21,890 nucleotides of DNA from JAAEQD01 sp964521815 (GTDB taxonomy: Bacteria > Zixibacteria > MSB-5A5 > UBA10806 > 4484-95). The stretch covers positions 1-21,890 of the forward strand of contig CAZFSN010000027.1 in assembly GCA_964521815.1 (NCBI GenBank), read 5' to 3'. The position numbers were made by a program, and so were the translations under genes. This document shows, piece by piece, positions 1 to 7,342 of this stretch (the stretch's first letter is position 1; every line of letters starts with the position of its first letter). Below the pieces are notes generated by a model. It searched no databases. It was not told the origin of the DNA and saw only the letters and a list, made by a program, of their open reading frames with translations.

Positions 1-26
1 CCATATGCTTTATCTTGGTTCTTTTT

Positions 27-548
27 TTAGCCATTGAATTGCTCCATGTCTGTACCGCCCGATTTATCAAAACCGGAATTTTTGATTTCTTCAAGGACAT
101 TATTTACATTATCCAGCTTGTCCTGTGTCATACTAAATAAAGCCGATAACCCTGAATTGGCATCATTATGGGAATTTATCAATTCCCGCCCCAGTTTGCC
201 GGCGGCTTGATAATCATTGGCCAAAAATGCCGCTTTGAACTCGTAATATAGGAGGCCAAGATCGTGGCCAAATTTGCCTCTGGCGTCGCAACAGACTTTC
301 CTGACATCCGAAAACTTGTTGAGTTCGAAAAGCGATTCGAGCCAAAGTCGATATGCCTGCGCGGCCTGATTGAGATTGTTTTGCCGGATTGCCATTTCCA
401 CCGCCAGACGGCAATTATCCACGGCACGGGCGTACTTTTTTACGCCAAAGCTATTTTGCGCGAGCTTGTAAAATTTATCGAATCCCAGGCTGCCCAGGCC
501 GTTGGATTTTTTACTCTCAAGATAATTTTTCACGATCGGTCTATTCAT
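27..548 (-). CDS. Small TPR-like helical-repeat protein, function unknown
   Basis: This is a 173-residue protein without signal peptide or membrane segment. Residues about 20-130 read as paired amphipathic helices with TPR-like spacing of small and aromatic residues (KLAQNSFGVKKYARAVDNC, AAQAYRLWLESLFELNKF, FKAAFLANDYQAAGKLGREL). The C-terminal 40 residues are polar and rich in Asn and Asp. It starts 6 bases after the acyltransferase stop, with only a weak ribosome binding site (GAG), so it is probably translated by coupling as the last visible member of the left-hand operon. TPR-type proteins act as docking platforms. Given its neighbours it may serve the glycosylation enzymes or a flagellar export step, but this is inference from position. 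The reading frame is certain; the function is not. Confidence 0.7.
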   Translation of the reverse strand: MNRPIVKNYLESKKSNGLGSLGFDKFYKLAQNSFGVKKYARAVDNCRLAVEMAIRQNNLNQAAQAYRLWLESLFELNKFSDVRKVCCDARGKFGHDLGLLYYEFKAAFLANDYQAAGKLGRELINSHNDANSGLSALFSMTQDKLDNVNNVLEEIKNSGFDKSGGTDMEQFNG

Positions 549-554
549 ATTATC

Positions 555-1085
555 TCAAACCATAATTGTTGACTGACTTTTTATAATTCTGGCCGGCACG
601 CCGGCGGCGGTAGCTCCGTCAGGAATATCCATGGTAACGACGGCTCCCGCTCCGATTTGTACTTCTTTGCCAATATGTACGCCCATCAGGATAACGCTGC
701 CCGCCCCGATATCACAGCCGTCATCCAGTATCACCGGCGCGTGCGCAATCGGCCGATGTAGAATCGGCCCCGGTTTAGATTTCGCGACATGGGCCGAGGA
801 CATGATTTTTACGCCCGGTCCAATACCGACGTTTTTGCCGATAGTAATCCCGCCGGAGGCATAAATAAAACATTGAGGTCCGATCCAGGTGCCGCTGCCG
901 ATTTTGAGATGTTTATCAAAATAAGCTTTAAGAATAGTATCATGGCCGATATAAACATCATCGCCAATTTCGATATTTTCGGGGAAAAACAATTTCGCTC
1001 CGTTTTCTATAATTACGTTTTCACCTGACGAACCGAGTTTATTCTCAAAATCGAGACCCGCGCCATGTGTTTTCCATTTAGGCAT
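555..1085 (-). CDS. Hexapeptide-repeat (left-handed beta-helix) acyltransferase
   Basis: The 176-residue sequence is dominated by hexapeptide repeats of the [LIV]-G-x4 type (IEIGDDVYIGHDTI, IGSGTWIGPQCFI, ITIGKNVGIGPGVKI, DIGAGSVILMGVHIGKEVQIGAGAVV). It ends in the DGATAAGVPARII motif typical of sugar O/N-acetyltransferases of the WbbJ/maltose acetyltransferase group. A His in SSAH near residue 98 sits where the catalytic base is usually found. Such enzymes form trimers and move an acetyl group from acetyl-CoA to a sugar. In this cassette it could acetylate the amino group made by the aminotransferase two genes upstream. A good ribosome binding site (AGGTGAT) precedes the ATG, and the gene begins 3 bases after the small unknown gene. 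The family is secure; the substrate is unknown. Confidence 0.88.
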   Translation of the reverse strand: MPKWKTHGAGLDFENKLGSSGENVIIENGAKLFFPENIEIGDDVYIGHDTILKAYFDKHLKIGSGTWIGPQCFIYASGGITIGKNVGIGPGVKIMSSAHVAKSKPGPILHRPIAHAPVILDDGCDIGAGSVILMGVHIGKEVQIGAGAVVTMDIPDGATAAGVPARIIKSQSTIMV

Positions 1086-1088
1086 ATA

Positions 1089-1319
1089 TCACCTTTTCCG
1101 GCCGGATCCTTTCACCGGGCCGCTTTCGGCCGGCATTTTCGGTACTAACGTCTCATCGGTACTCTCGATATGGAAATCGGGATGTCGTTCACCTGTTCTT
1201 AACCTGCCGACGCCGGGGACTCCAATTTGAAAAGCCGAATATTTTAATAATTGGTCTAAATTTTGATCGACATTTTTATCGGCTTTTTTCGCCGGTTTGG
1301 AAATCGTTAATTTTGTCAT
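1089..1319 (-). CDS. Small basic protein of unknown function
   Basis: This is a 76-residue reading frame that I do not recognise. It has a Lys-rich N-terminus (KPAKKADK), a short predicted helix (VDQNLDQLLKYSAFQ), a Gly/Arg segment (GVPGVGRLRTGERH) and a very basic C-terminus ending GSGRKR. There is no Cys, signal peptide or membrane segment. It looks real because it is tightly packed: 9 bases after the formyltransferase-like gene and 3 bases before the acyltransferase gene, with an AAGG ribosome binding site 8 bases ahead of the ATG. No competing frame fills this space. A role in the sugar-modification cassette is possible from position only. Confidence 0.6.
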   Translation of the reverse strand: MTKLTISKPAKKADKNVDQNLDQLLKYSAFQIGVPGVGRLRTGERHPDFHIESTDETLVPKMPAESGPVKGSGRKR

Positions 1320-1328
1320 TAATCAACC

Positions 1329-2309
1329 TTATCTCGCGCTTATTTTCTGTTTATTATTGAGATATATCTCAAATTTTTCGGAAGGATTTACATGCCTTTC
1401 CGAAGCCCACACCCAGGCCGGCAATTCCGGTGAACCCAGAGACTGAATCCGGGTAATCAGAAACAAACCATGACCGGTTTTTACCACAATTCCAAGTTCC
1501 TCGATAATATCAACGATGGTCCCGGGTTCGGTTTCCCGATAGACGTTTTCCGATAGATCGAAATAATGTCCCCGCCAAATTATCATTTTCTTATCATCAA
1601 GCCAGGTATAAGCGCCCGGACCCGGGTGAGTGTATGCCTGAATCATATTGTGCAAAAATAAGGACCCTCTACCCCAATCGATAATTCTATCAGCTTTGAC
1701 CTTTTTAAATATTAATTCTTTATCGATTCGCCTGGGAATCTTTCCGGTTTTGCCGAGTTTGTTTAAAAAATCCTCTAATAAACGATAATAACCGCAGGCG
1801 GCTTTGGTTTTGACAGACCTGAGATCATCAAGCGGATTTAATTCGATATCCGTATTCCCCAAAACCGTAAAGAAAGGAGGTTCAAACGCGATTTTTTGAA
1901 CGCCTTCATAATCGGCAATATCCTGTTCCAAAATCAGCTGTATCTCCGCCGTCGCGCAGCCGTTGTACAATTCGGCGGCGACATCTACGAGAAATTCACC
2001 GTCAAATTGGCCGGCGAGATTACTGCCGACCCTGGCTATCCGCGATTTTACCGGAAGTTTTAGTGTATTGGGCCATTCCAGATTTATTAACACGTCTGTT
2101 TCGATAACTCTATCGTCACGGCTTGAGGCCGATATTTTCATTATCTTGAGATCAAACTCGCCGGCCAGACCGGAAAAATCGACGCTGTCCGTTGAAACAT
2201 TAAGGCTCTTTTCCGGGATAACTACCCTGGTTACCGGAAAGCCCTTACGACATAGTTTTTCCAGGCAGTAAAGAGCAAGCGATGTATTTCCGGCGATGAT
2301 TATATCCAT
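1329..2309 (-). CDS. Formyltransferase-like protein with altered active site
   Basis: The 326-residue protein has the two-domain layout of methionyl-tRNA and sugar formyltransferases (Fmt, ArnA N-half). The N-terminal Rossmann-like domain opens MDIIIAGNTSLALYCLEKL. The C-terminal Fmt-C/OB-type domain, from about residue 205, shows IDWGRGSLFLHNMIQAYTH, PGPGAYTWLDDKKMIIWRG and PGTIVDIIEELGIVVKTGHG. Active members carry Asn and His in an N-x-H-x-S-L-L-P loop. The matching stretch here (residues 91-99, IARVGSNLA) has Ala and Val in those places. An Asp remains near residue 130-133. It may be inactive or use another chemistry, perhaps binding the sugar nucleotide. It follows the aminotransferase by 4 bases, the order expected if it once formylated the amino sugar. 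Confidence 0.75.
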   Translation of the reverse strand: MDIIIAGNTSLALYCLEKLCRKGFPVTRVVIPEKSLNVSTDSVDFSGLAGEFDLKIMKISASSRDDRVIETDVLINLEWPNTLKLPVKSRIARVGSNLAGQFDGEFLVDVAAELYNGCATAEIQLILEQDIADYEGVQKIAFEPPFFTVLGNTDIELNPLDDLRSVKTKAACGYYRLLEDFLNKLGKTGKIPRRIDKELIFKKVKADRIIDWGRGSLFLHNMIQAYTHPGPGAYTWLDDKKMIIWRGHYFDLSENVYRETEPGTIVDIIEELGIVVKTGHGLFLITRIQSLGSPELPAWVWASERHVNPSEKFEIYLNNKQKISAR

Positions 2310-2313
2310 AACC

Positions 2314-3438
2314 CTAAACCGTCACCGTTTCGTTCTTTTTCGCGAACAGCTTTAAAGCATCAACTACCCGAGACATTTCCGATTCGGTCATATCATTATA
2401 AAGCGGCAAACTGAGGGAGTGATTGTAGATATGAAACGCTTCAGGAAATTCATCCGGAGTAAAACCGTACCGCAGTCGGTAGTATTTTGTCAATGGTACG
2501 CAATAAGTGCCGATAGCGGCCTCGATATCATGAGAATTAAGAAAAGCGATGAGCGAATTCCTGTCGAACCGGTCGGGAACTTTCACTAAAAAAGTCTGTA
2601 TGTTCCATTCATTCCAGGCTTCGGTAGTCAGGGGTTCAAGCCAGTCTGTTTCGTTAAGCAACGATCGATAAAGATCGGCTAATTGACGTCTCTTTTCCAG
2701 GAATGATTGATAACGCTCCATCTGGACAGCCCCGATTGCCGCCTGAAAGTCGGTCATCCTGTAATTCAAACCGGGATAAATGAAATCGCCGTTATCGCCG
2801 CCATGGTTTCTCAAACTTCGAATAATATTAGCGGTAACCCTGTCATTAGTAACGACCGCGCCGCCCTCGCCGGTTGTCAGTAATTTGCGGGGATGAAAAC
2901 TGAAGGCGGCCAAATCGCCCATCGTGCCGCAGTAATTATCTCGATACTTCGAGCCCAGAGCGCAGGCCGCGTCTTCCACGACCGCTAATTTATATTTATT
3001 GGCGATCTCCAGCACCGGCTCCATCTCGACCGGTACGCCAAAAGCGTGAACCGGTATTATAGCTTTGGTTCGCACACTGATACTATTCACCAGCTTGCTT
3101 TCATCAAAATTAACACTGCCCGGCCGACAATCCACGAAGACAGGTACTGCTCCCAAAATTTCAACTACATTGGCGGTTGCCGGAAAAGTAAACGCCGGCA
3201 CAACTACCTCATCCCCCGGCTTTATATCGGCGGCAATCAATGACAGATGAAGCGCCGCCGTGCCGGATGAAACACATACCGCCTGAGCTATGCCCAAATA
3301 ATCAGCCAACAGCATTTCAAAACGTCTGACAAACGGGCCATTGACCAGCATCCCCGATTTCAGGACCTGGCTGACAGCTTCAATTTCAGCGGGCGATATA
3401 TTCGGCTTTATGAGTTTTATCGGCGAAGATTTTTCCAT
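2314..3438 (-). CDS. DegT/DnrJ/EryC1/StrS-family PLP sugar aminotransferase (ArnB-like)
   Basis: This 374-residue enzyme has the full set of family landmarks. It starts IKLIKPNISPAEIEAV and shows the phosphate-binding SSGTAALH at 57-64. Asp156 (VVEDAACA) should contact the pyridine nitrogen, and the Schiff-base Lys is K185 in SFHPRKLLTTGEGG. NYRMTDFQAAIG follows, as in ArnB, PseC and WbpE. Such enzymes transfer an amino group from glutamate to a keto sugar nucleotide in the cytoplasm. Its 5' end overlaps the dehydrogenase gene by 53 bases. The start is kept because the next Met is residue 30, beyond the conserved N-terminal strand. With its upstream neighbour it forms an oxidise-then-aminate pair. 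The family assignment is very strong; the exact sugar is not known. Confidence 0.93.
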   Translation of the reverse strand: MEKSSPIKLIKPNISPAEIEAVSQVLKSGMLVNGPFVRRFEMLLADYLGIAQAVCVSSGTAALHLSLIAADIKPGDEVVVPAFTFPATANVVEILGAVPVFVDCRPGSVNFDESKLVNSISVRTKAIIPVHAFGVPVEMEPVLEIANKYKLAVVEDAACALGSKYRDNYCGTMGDLAAFSFHPRKLLTTGEGGAVVTNDRVTANIIRSLRNHGGDNGDFIYPGLNYRMTDFQAAIGAVQMERYQSFLEKRRQLADLYRSLLNETDWLEPLTTEAWNEWNIQTFLVKVPDRFDRNSLIAFLNSHDIEAAIGTYCVPLTKYYRLRYGFTPDEFPEAFHIYNHSLSLPLYNDMTESEMSRVVDALKLFAKKNETVTV

Positions 3439-4378
3439 AATACCAGGTTGCCGTCCTTCTTAAACCCTCTTCAAGACCGATCTTGGCTTCAAAGCCTAAT
3501 ATCTTCTTGGCCTTATCGATACTGGGAATGCGTAATTCGACATCGGCATAGTCTTTGGGTACATAGACGATTTTTGATTTCGAATAGGTCACTCTGACAA
3601 CCGCCAGAGCCAGTCCATGAATCGTCGTGGTGCCGCGCGGATTGCCGATATTGAAACATTGACCGATAGCTTTCGGCTTTTTCAGGCATAACATCACACC
3701 ATCAACGAGATCATCGACATAACACCACGATCTTATCTGATCGCCGTCGCCCCGAATTACCAGATCGCGATTTTGCAGGGCATTGGCGATAAAATGATGA
3801 ATCGCGCCCTCGCCTATTTGGCCGGGGCCATATATATTAAAAGGCCTGATCGACAAAGTCGGCATTTTCTTTTCCGTGTAATAACTGTAGGCCAGATGTT
3901 CGGCCGCCAGTTTGCTGACCGCGTATGTCCAGCGGGCGTTGCCGACCGCCCCCAGCGCGGTAGTATCATTTTCTTCCGAACGGAAGGCGTAGGCGCCGAA
4001 TACCTCGGAGGTGGAAAAATCAATTACGCGCTCGAGATTATCCAGTGAGGACGCGGCTTCCAGAAGGTTTACCGTACCCAGAAGGTTAACTTTCATAGTG
4101 GTGATCGGGCTTCTGATTACAGTATCGATACCGGCAATAGCGGCCAGGTGAATGATGATATCCGCGCCTTTCATGCTTCGAGCCAGCTTTTCATAGTCGA
4201 GAATATCGCCCTGCACCAGTTTGAGATTACGGTGGTCTCTGTAAATCGTGTCCTTTAAACTGTCCCTGGCCAAATTGTCATAAATAATGATTTCATTATT
4301 TTCGACAAGCCGGCCGACAAGAGCGCTGCCGATAAAACCGGCCCCGCCGGTCACAAAAATCTTCTTTCCTTCAATCAT
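3386..4378 (-). CDS. NAD-dependent sugar-nucleotide dehydrogenase/epimerase, ArnA/UXS-decarboxylase-like
   Basis: This extended short-chain dehydrogenase (330 residues from the chosen start) carries the NAD-binding VTGGAGFIGS at about 9-18. Its STSEVFG at 122-128 and RWTYAVSK (Tyr152, Lys156) follow the pattern of the ArnA C-terminal half, which oxidises and decarboxylates UDP-glucuronate. RPFNIYGPGQ and R216 in DQIRSWCYVDD also fit that group. A UDP-sugar 4-epimerase or 4,6-dehydratase is a possible alternative. An ATG eight codons upstream (4402) lies inside the preceding gene and lacks a ribosome binding site. The ATG at 4378 follows that gene's stop by 4 bases and puts the Rossmann motif at the usual distance. 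Its 3' end overlaps the aminotransferase gene by 53 bases. Confidence 0.88.
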   Translation of the reverse strand: MIEGKKIFVTGGAGFIGSALVGRLVENNEIIIYDNLARDSLKDTIYRDHRNLKLVQGDILDYEKLARSMKGADIIIHLAAIAGIDTVIRSPITTMKVNLLGTVNLLEAASSLDNLERVIDFSTSEVFGAYAFRSEENDTTALGAVGNARWTYAVSKLAAEHLAYSYYTEKKMPTLSIRPFNIYGPGQIGEGAIHHFIANALQNRDLVIRGDGDQIRSWCYVDDLVDGVMLCLKKPKAIGQCFNIGNPRGTTTIHGLALAVVRVTYSKSKIVYVPKDYADVELRIPSIDKAKKILGFEAKIGLEEGLRRTATWYYGKIFADKTHKAEYIAR

Positions 4379-4382
4379 CTTC

Positions 4383-6089
4383 TTATCCCAATATTTGTTC
4401 ATCCGGCGATTGCATGAACCGGTGACCGTTTTTTACGAAATCGTATAAGTACATATATTGTTTTAAAATCTTCCGCGGATTGTGATATCGCTCGACCCAG
4501 GCTTTACCTGCCAGGCCGCGTTCAGTTATGCTGACTCTGTTAAGCAGATAGGACTCTATCTTTGACGCCAGATCATCAGGTGTGATCCAGACAATCGGAT
4601 TATCGGGATATATACTGGCCGCGAAATTAGATATACCGCCGAATACCACATGACCGGCGGCCATCGATTCTATCGCCGACACCCCGTATATCCCGACCGA
4701 AATCTGGTCATAGGTCATATGCGCCTGGCTTTTTATCTCGAGGCATTCCTCGTTAGTCTTGCCCTCGATAATAACCGGCTCTATATCATATTTTTTCTGA
4801 AGCGACTCCACCGCTTTTATAAACAGGTCGGTCTTTTTTATATGCCGGTTGGTAGTGGGATGAACGATTCTGATCGTGCCCTCCGGTTTGGGCGCCGGTT
4901 TCACTCTTGAGGCGTCGAACATCATATTGATATGATAGAAAAACGGTGAGTTTTCCAGCATGGTATAATCCCAGGCCGCCAGCCCGGTTATTTTATTCTG
5001 CTGATGCCAGCTGTAAATGGCTTTGGCGTTTTGACGGAGCTCGCTGCCGTAATATTGGACAATAGTGTTCGTGGGTTTGATACAATTAAGCAGTGGAAAA
5101 TCAGCGTTTTGTTTAGGAAATCTGCCGATATGCAGAAAATCGGCATTTTTAATGATCTGCCTGGCGGTTTCCCAATCTTCGCTATTTTTTCGAGAGAGAA
5201 TTATATCATGATCATAGGACAGATAATCGTCCTGAAAAATAATGCATCTGGCGCGATGAATCGTATGTTCATTGATCAATCTGAACAAGCCGGTAACTTG
5301 CCCGGCAATATTGAAATCGGCCACAATCGCGATATTCATGCCGGTTTTTTTGTCGCGTAAATTTTCCGGCACATGCTCATTGAACAGTTCCAGTTTATCA
5401 GAACTCATGGCCGCCATCGATTGAGATGAGATAATTGCCGGAGATTTATATTCGGCGTTATTTTTCATGACAATCGCGCCGGGTTTTGGGCCCGGTTCGC
5501 GGATTGGCGTCTCATCCGTTACGATGTTTTGGTCAGGCGCGGTTTTACCGGTTTTGGTCTCAAGCTCCTTGAGGAAAGAATGCGCGTGCTCTAAGGCCTC
5601 GGTGTAATTGCCGTTGTTCCAGCATAGTTCAAATAAATTCAGAAACGCGTCCTTAAAGACCGGATTTATTTTCAGGGCTTTTTTGAAAAGCTCGCGGCTT
5701 CGTTCAATATTGCCTTGCCCGAAATTAATAGCCCCCAGATCATTTAAAGATTGTATATCTTCAGGGTTGAGTTCCAAAACTTTTTCGAAATCCTCGATCG
5801 CTTCCGACAGGCGATTTTGACTGGTATGGATCAAGCCCAGATTAAAACACGCGTCGGCATGCGAGGGTTCTGATTTCAGCACCCTTTTGAACGCCTTTTC
5901 CGCCGAAATGAAATTGTTCGATCGGGCGTAAGCGGTACCCAGCAAATGGATGGCCGCTATATCATCAGGGTTTTCTTCGAGAAACTTCCGCAATTCACTG
6001 ACGGCCTGCTCATAACTGTTCGTTTCGAATAAACCGGAAATCCTATCGGCAATAGCCGGCCCTTCGGGGGTCGCGGTATCTGTTTTCAT
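4383..6089 (-). CDS. TPR-domain glycosyltransferase (GT-B, GT4-like)
   Basis: This is a 568-residue fusion. Residues about 14-175 hold four to five TPR units (AIHLLGTAYARSNNFISAEKAF, ACFNLGLIHTSQNRLSEAI, SLNDLGAINFGQGNIERS, AFLNLFELCWNNGNYTEAL). A linker rich in Pro and Lys follows, then a GT-B glycosyltransferase from about 251 (MNIAIVADFN) to the end. The nucleotide-sugar-binding half has IRIVHPTTNRHIKKTD at 406-421 and GIYGVSAIESMAAGH at 466-480. This matches the E-x7-E region of GT4 enzymes, except that the first Glu is Gly466 while Glu474 is kept. TPR-linked glycosyltransferases are known to modify proteins, so flagellin or another flagellar protein is the likely acceptor. A clear AGAGG ribosome binding site precedes the ATG. 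The acceptor is inferred from position only. Confidence 0.85.
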   Translation of the reverse strand: MKTDTATPEGPAIADRISGLFETNSYEQAVSELRKFLEENPDDIAAIHLLGTAYARSNNFISAEKAFKRVLKSEPSHADACFNLGLIHTSQNRLSEAIEDFEKVLELNPEDIQSLNDLGAINFGQGNIERSRELFKKALKINPVFKDAFLNLFELCWNNGNYTEALEHAHSFLKELETKTGKTAPDQNIVTDETPIREPGPKPGAIVMKNNAEYKSPAIISSQSMAAMSSDKLELFNEHVPENLRDKKTGMNIAIVADFNIAGQVTGLFRLINEHTIHRARCIIFQDDYLSYDHDIILSRKNSEDWETARQIIKNADFLHIGRFPKQNADFPLLNCIKPTNTIVQYYGSELRQNAKAIYSWHQQNKITGLAAWDYTMLENSPFFYHINMMFDASRVKPAPKPEGTIRIVHPTTNRHIKKTDLFIKAVESLQKKYDIEPVIIEGKTNEECLEIKSQAHMTYDQISVGIYGVSAIESMAAGHVVFGGISNFAASIYPDNPIVWITPDDLASKIESYLLNRVSITERGLAGKAWVERYHNPRKILKQYMYLYDFVKNGHRFMQSPDEQILG

Positions 6090-6110
6090 TATTAAACCTC
6101 TTATAGATTT

Positions 6111-6875
6111 TTAAACTGTCGTATCCAGCAATATCCCGGTGAACAACATCGAGTAATCGGGAATTGACACTTCTTTACTGTAATTATTATCGGAATTCCG
6201 CTCGATTTGTTGACCCGATTTTAATCCATAAATAGCTTTCATTAAATTGGCGGCCTGGTCGACTAAAGAATTCAATCCGGTTAACAAATCTTTTACCATA
6301 TCTTTTAATTTATCGGTATCGATCGCATTGCGTTTTTTCATTATTTCCCGCTTTTTCTCTTCCAGTTTTATTTTTTTCTGTTTCAATTCGGTAATTTTGT
6401 CCTGATTTACGGCGGGCGATTTATCAGGTTGGTTTTCGGCTTCATCTATTTTAGCCGATACCCGGTCCAAAGCCGCTTCCAGCCTGGAGACAACGACATC
6501 AAGTTTCATTTTCTTTTGATCCGACTTCGTTGATTCATCAACAGTGATATCAATTGTCGAGTCCTTTGATGCATTGACCTGAAGTTCGTTCGATTTCTCG
6601 GCCGGCTTGTCTTTCATTGTCGCGGTCGCTTTTCCGGCCACGGCTACTATTTTGCCATTGACGAACGCGTAGCGAACCGATATATCTTCGCTGGTGATTT
6701 CTTTATTATGATATCGGGCATAATTCCTGTAATGGGCTATATGGCGGCTTTCGTGGGCGACGACATGGCCTATCGTGTCGGTAATCGGCGCCGTTTCGGT
6801 CATACCATGCCCTTTATAGCTGATAACAAAATTACCAATATTTCTGTCATCTACCCGCATAGACGGTATTTTCAT
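6111..6875 (-). CDS. HExxH protein, SprA-like putative metalloprotease with coiled coil
   Basis: The 254-residue protein has a HESRH zinc-type motif at residues 41-45 within GHVVAHESRHIAHYRNYA. About 20 residues later it has ISVRYAFVNGKIVAVAGKATATM. This order resembles the SprA-related putative metalloproteases (AHExxH, then Y-x(n)-DGK-x-YAVGGE). From about residue 120 it is highly charged, with a probable coiled coil at 125-200 (KITELKQKKIKLEEKKREIMKK), then a helix (LLTGLNSLVDQAANLMKAIYG). There is no signal peptide. It starts 11 bases after fliW and ends 21 bases before the glycosyltransferase gene, so it belongs to the flagellar transcription unit. A third zinc ligand cannot be assigned by eye. 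A role in processing a flagellar or exported protein is a guess. Confidence 0.7.
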   Translation of the reverse strand: MKIPSMRVDDRNIGNFVISYKGHGMTETAPITDTIGHVVAHESRHIAHYRNYARYHNKEITSEDISVRYAFVNGKIVAVAGKATATMKDKPAEKSNELQVNASKDSTIDITVDESTKSDQKKMKLDVVVSRLEAALDRVSAKIDEAENQPDKSPAVNQDKITELKQKKIKLEEKKREIMKKRNAIDTDKLKDMVKDLLTGLNSLVDQAANLMKAIYGLKSGQQIERNSDNNYSKEVSIPDYSMLFTGILLDTTV

Positions 6876-6886
6876 AACAGCGTTAA

Positions 6887-7333
6887 TCAGGCTGTTTGTT
6901 TATTTTTAAAAATACTGAACCGAATATCGTATTCCGGGTTATTGAGAACCATTTGAAGAGCCGTCAGCCGCTTGATATTCAGAACAATCGGCCCCTGCAG
7001 ATTGACCGACATCTGTTCCGGGTGCCCCTTGGGAACAGTCACTATCACATATATCTGGTAATCTTCCTGGTTTTCCGAACCTTCTAAAATTTTGATATCA
7101 TGGCCCGACACATCAACTGTATATTGATCAGCGACAAGTCTTGGATCGATGATTACGAAGCAGACCGTTGAGTCGTTCAGCGATTGCAGCCATTTAAACG
7201 GCTCCGATTCGGGCTTGGAAATGATGATGAATTCGGATAATTCGCCAAAGCCGATAATAGGCTTAACGAATTTAATCACATCGCTGCTTTTGTATTTTAC
7301 CGACCCGAACCTTGATGTTTCAATATCCGGCAA
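6887..7333 (-). CDS. fliW: Flagellar assembly factor FliW (CsrA antagonist)
   Basis: About 148 residues match FliW throughout: an early FVKPIIGFGELSEFIII segment, then EPFKWLQSLNDSTVCFVIIDPRLV, and late SVNLQGPIVLNIKRLTALQMVL. In Bacillus, FliW binds CsrA and frees the flagellin message, while flagellin titrates FliW. There is no ATG at the start. Two adjacent TTG codons (7336 and 7333) follow a perfect AGGAGG at 7339-7344. The second gives a 5-base spacing against 2 for the first, so it is preferred. The ribosome binding site overlaps the flgL stop codon, implying coupled translation. Having fliW and csrA on either side of flgL supports the partner-switch reading. Confidence 0.93.
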   Translation of the reverse strand: MPDIETSRFGSVKYKSSDVIKFVKPIIGFGELSEFIIISKPESEPFKWLQSLNDSTVCFVIIDPRLVADQYTVDVSGHDIKILEGSENQEDYQIYVIVTVPKGHPEQMSVNLQGPIVLNIKRLTALQMVLNNPEYDIRFSIFKNKQTA

Positions 7334-7342
7334 CAATACCTC

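Noticed and set aside
1..26. A possible start codon (minus strand ATG at 2-4) for a further gene to the left
   Set aside because: Only one base follows the codon inside the window, and the ribosome binding site is weak, so no gene can be supported.
1089..5535. Shared TDET plus Pro/Lys segment in the 76-residue protein and in the glycosyltransferase linker
   Set aside because: The likeness is short and in low-complexity sequence, so it is probably chance.
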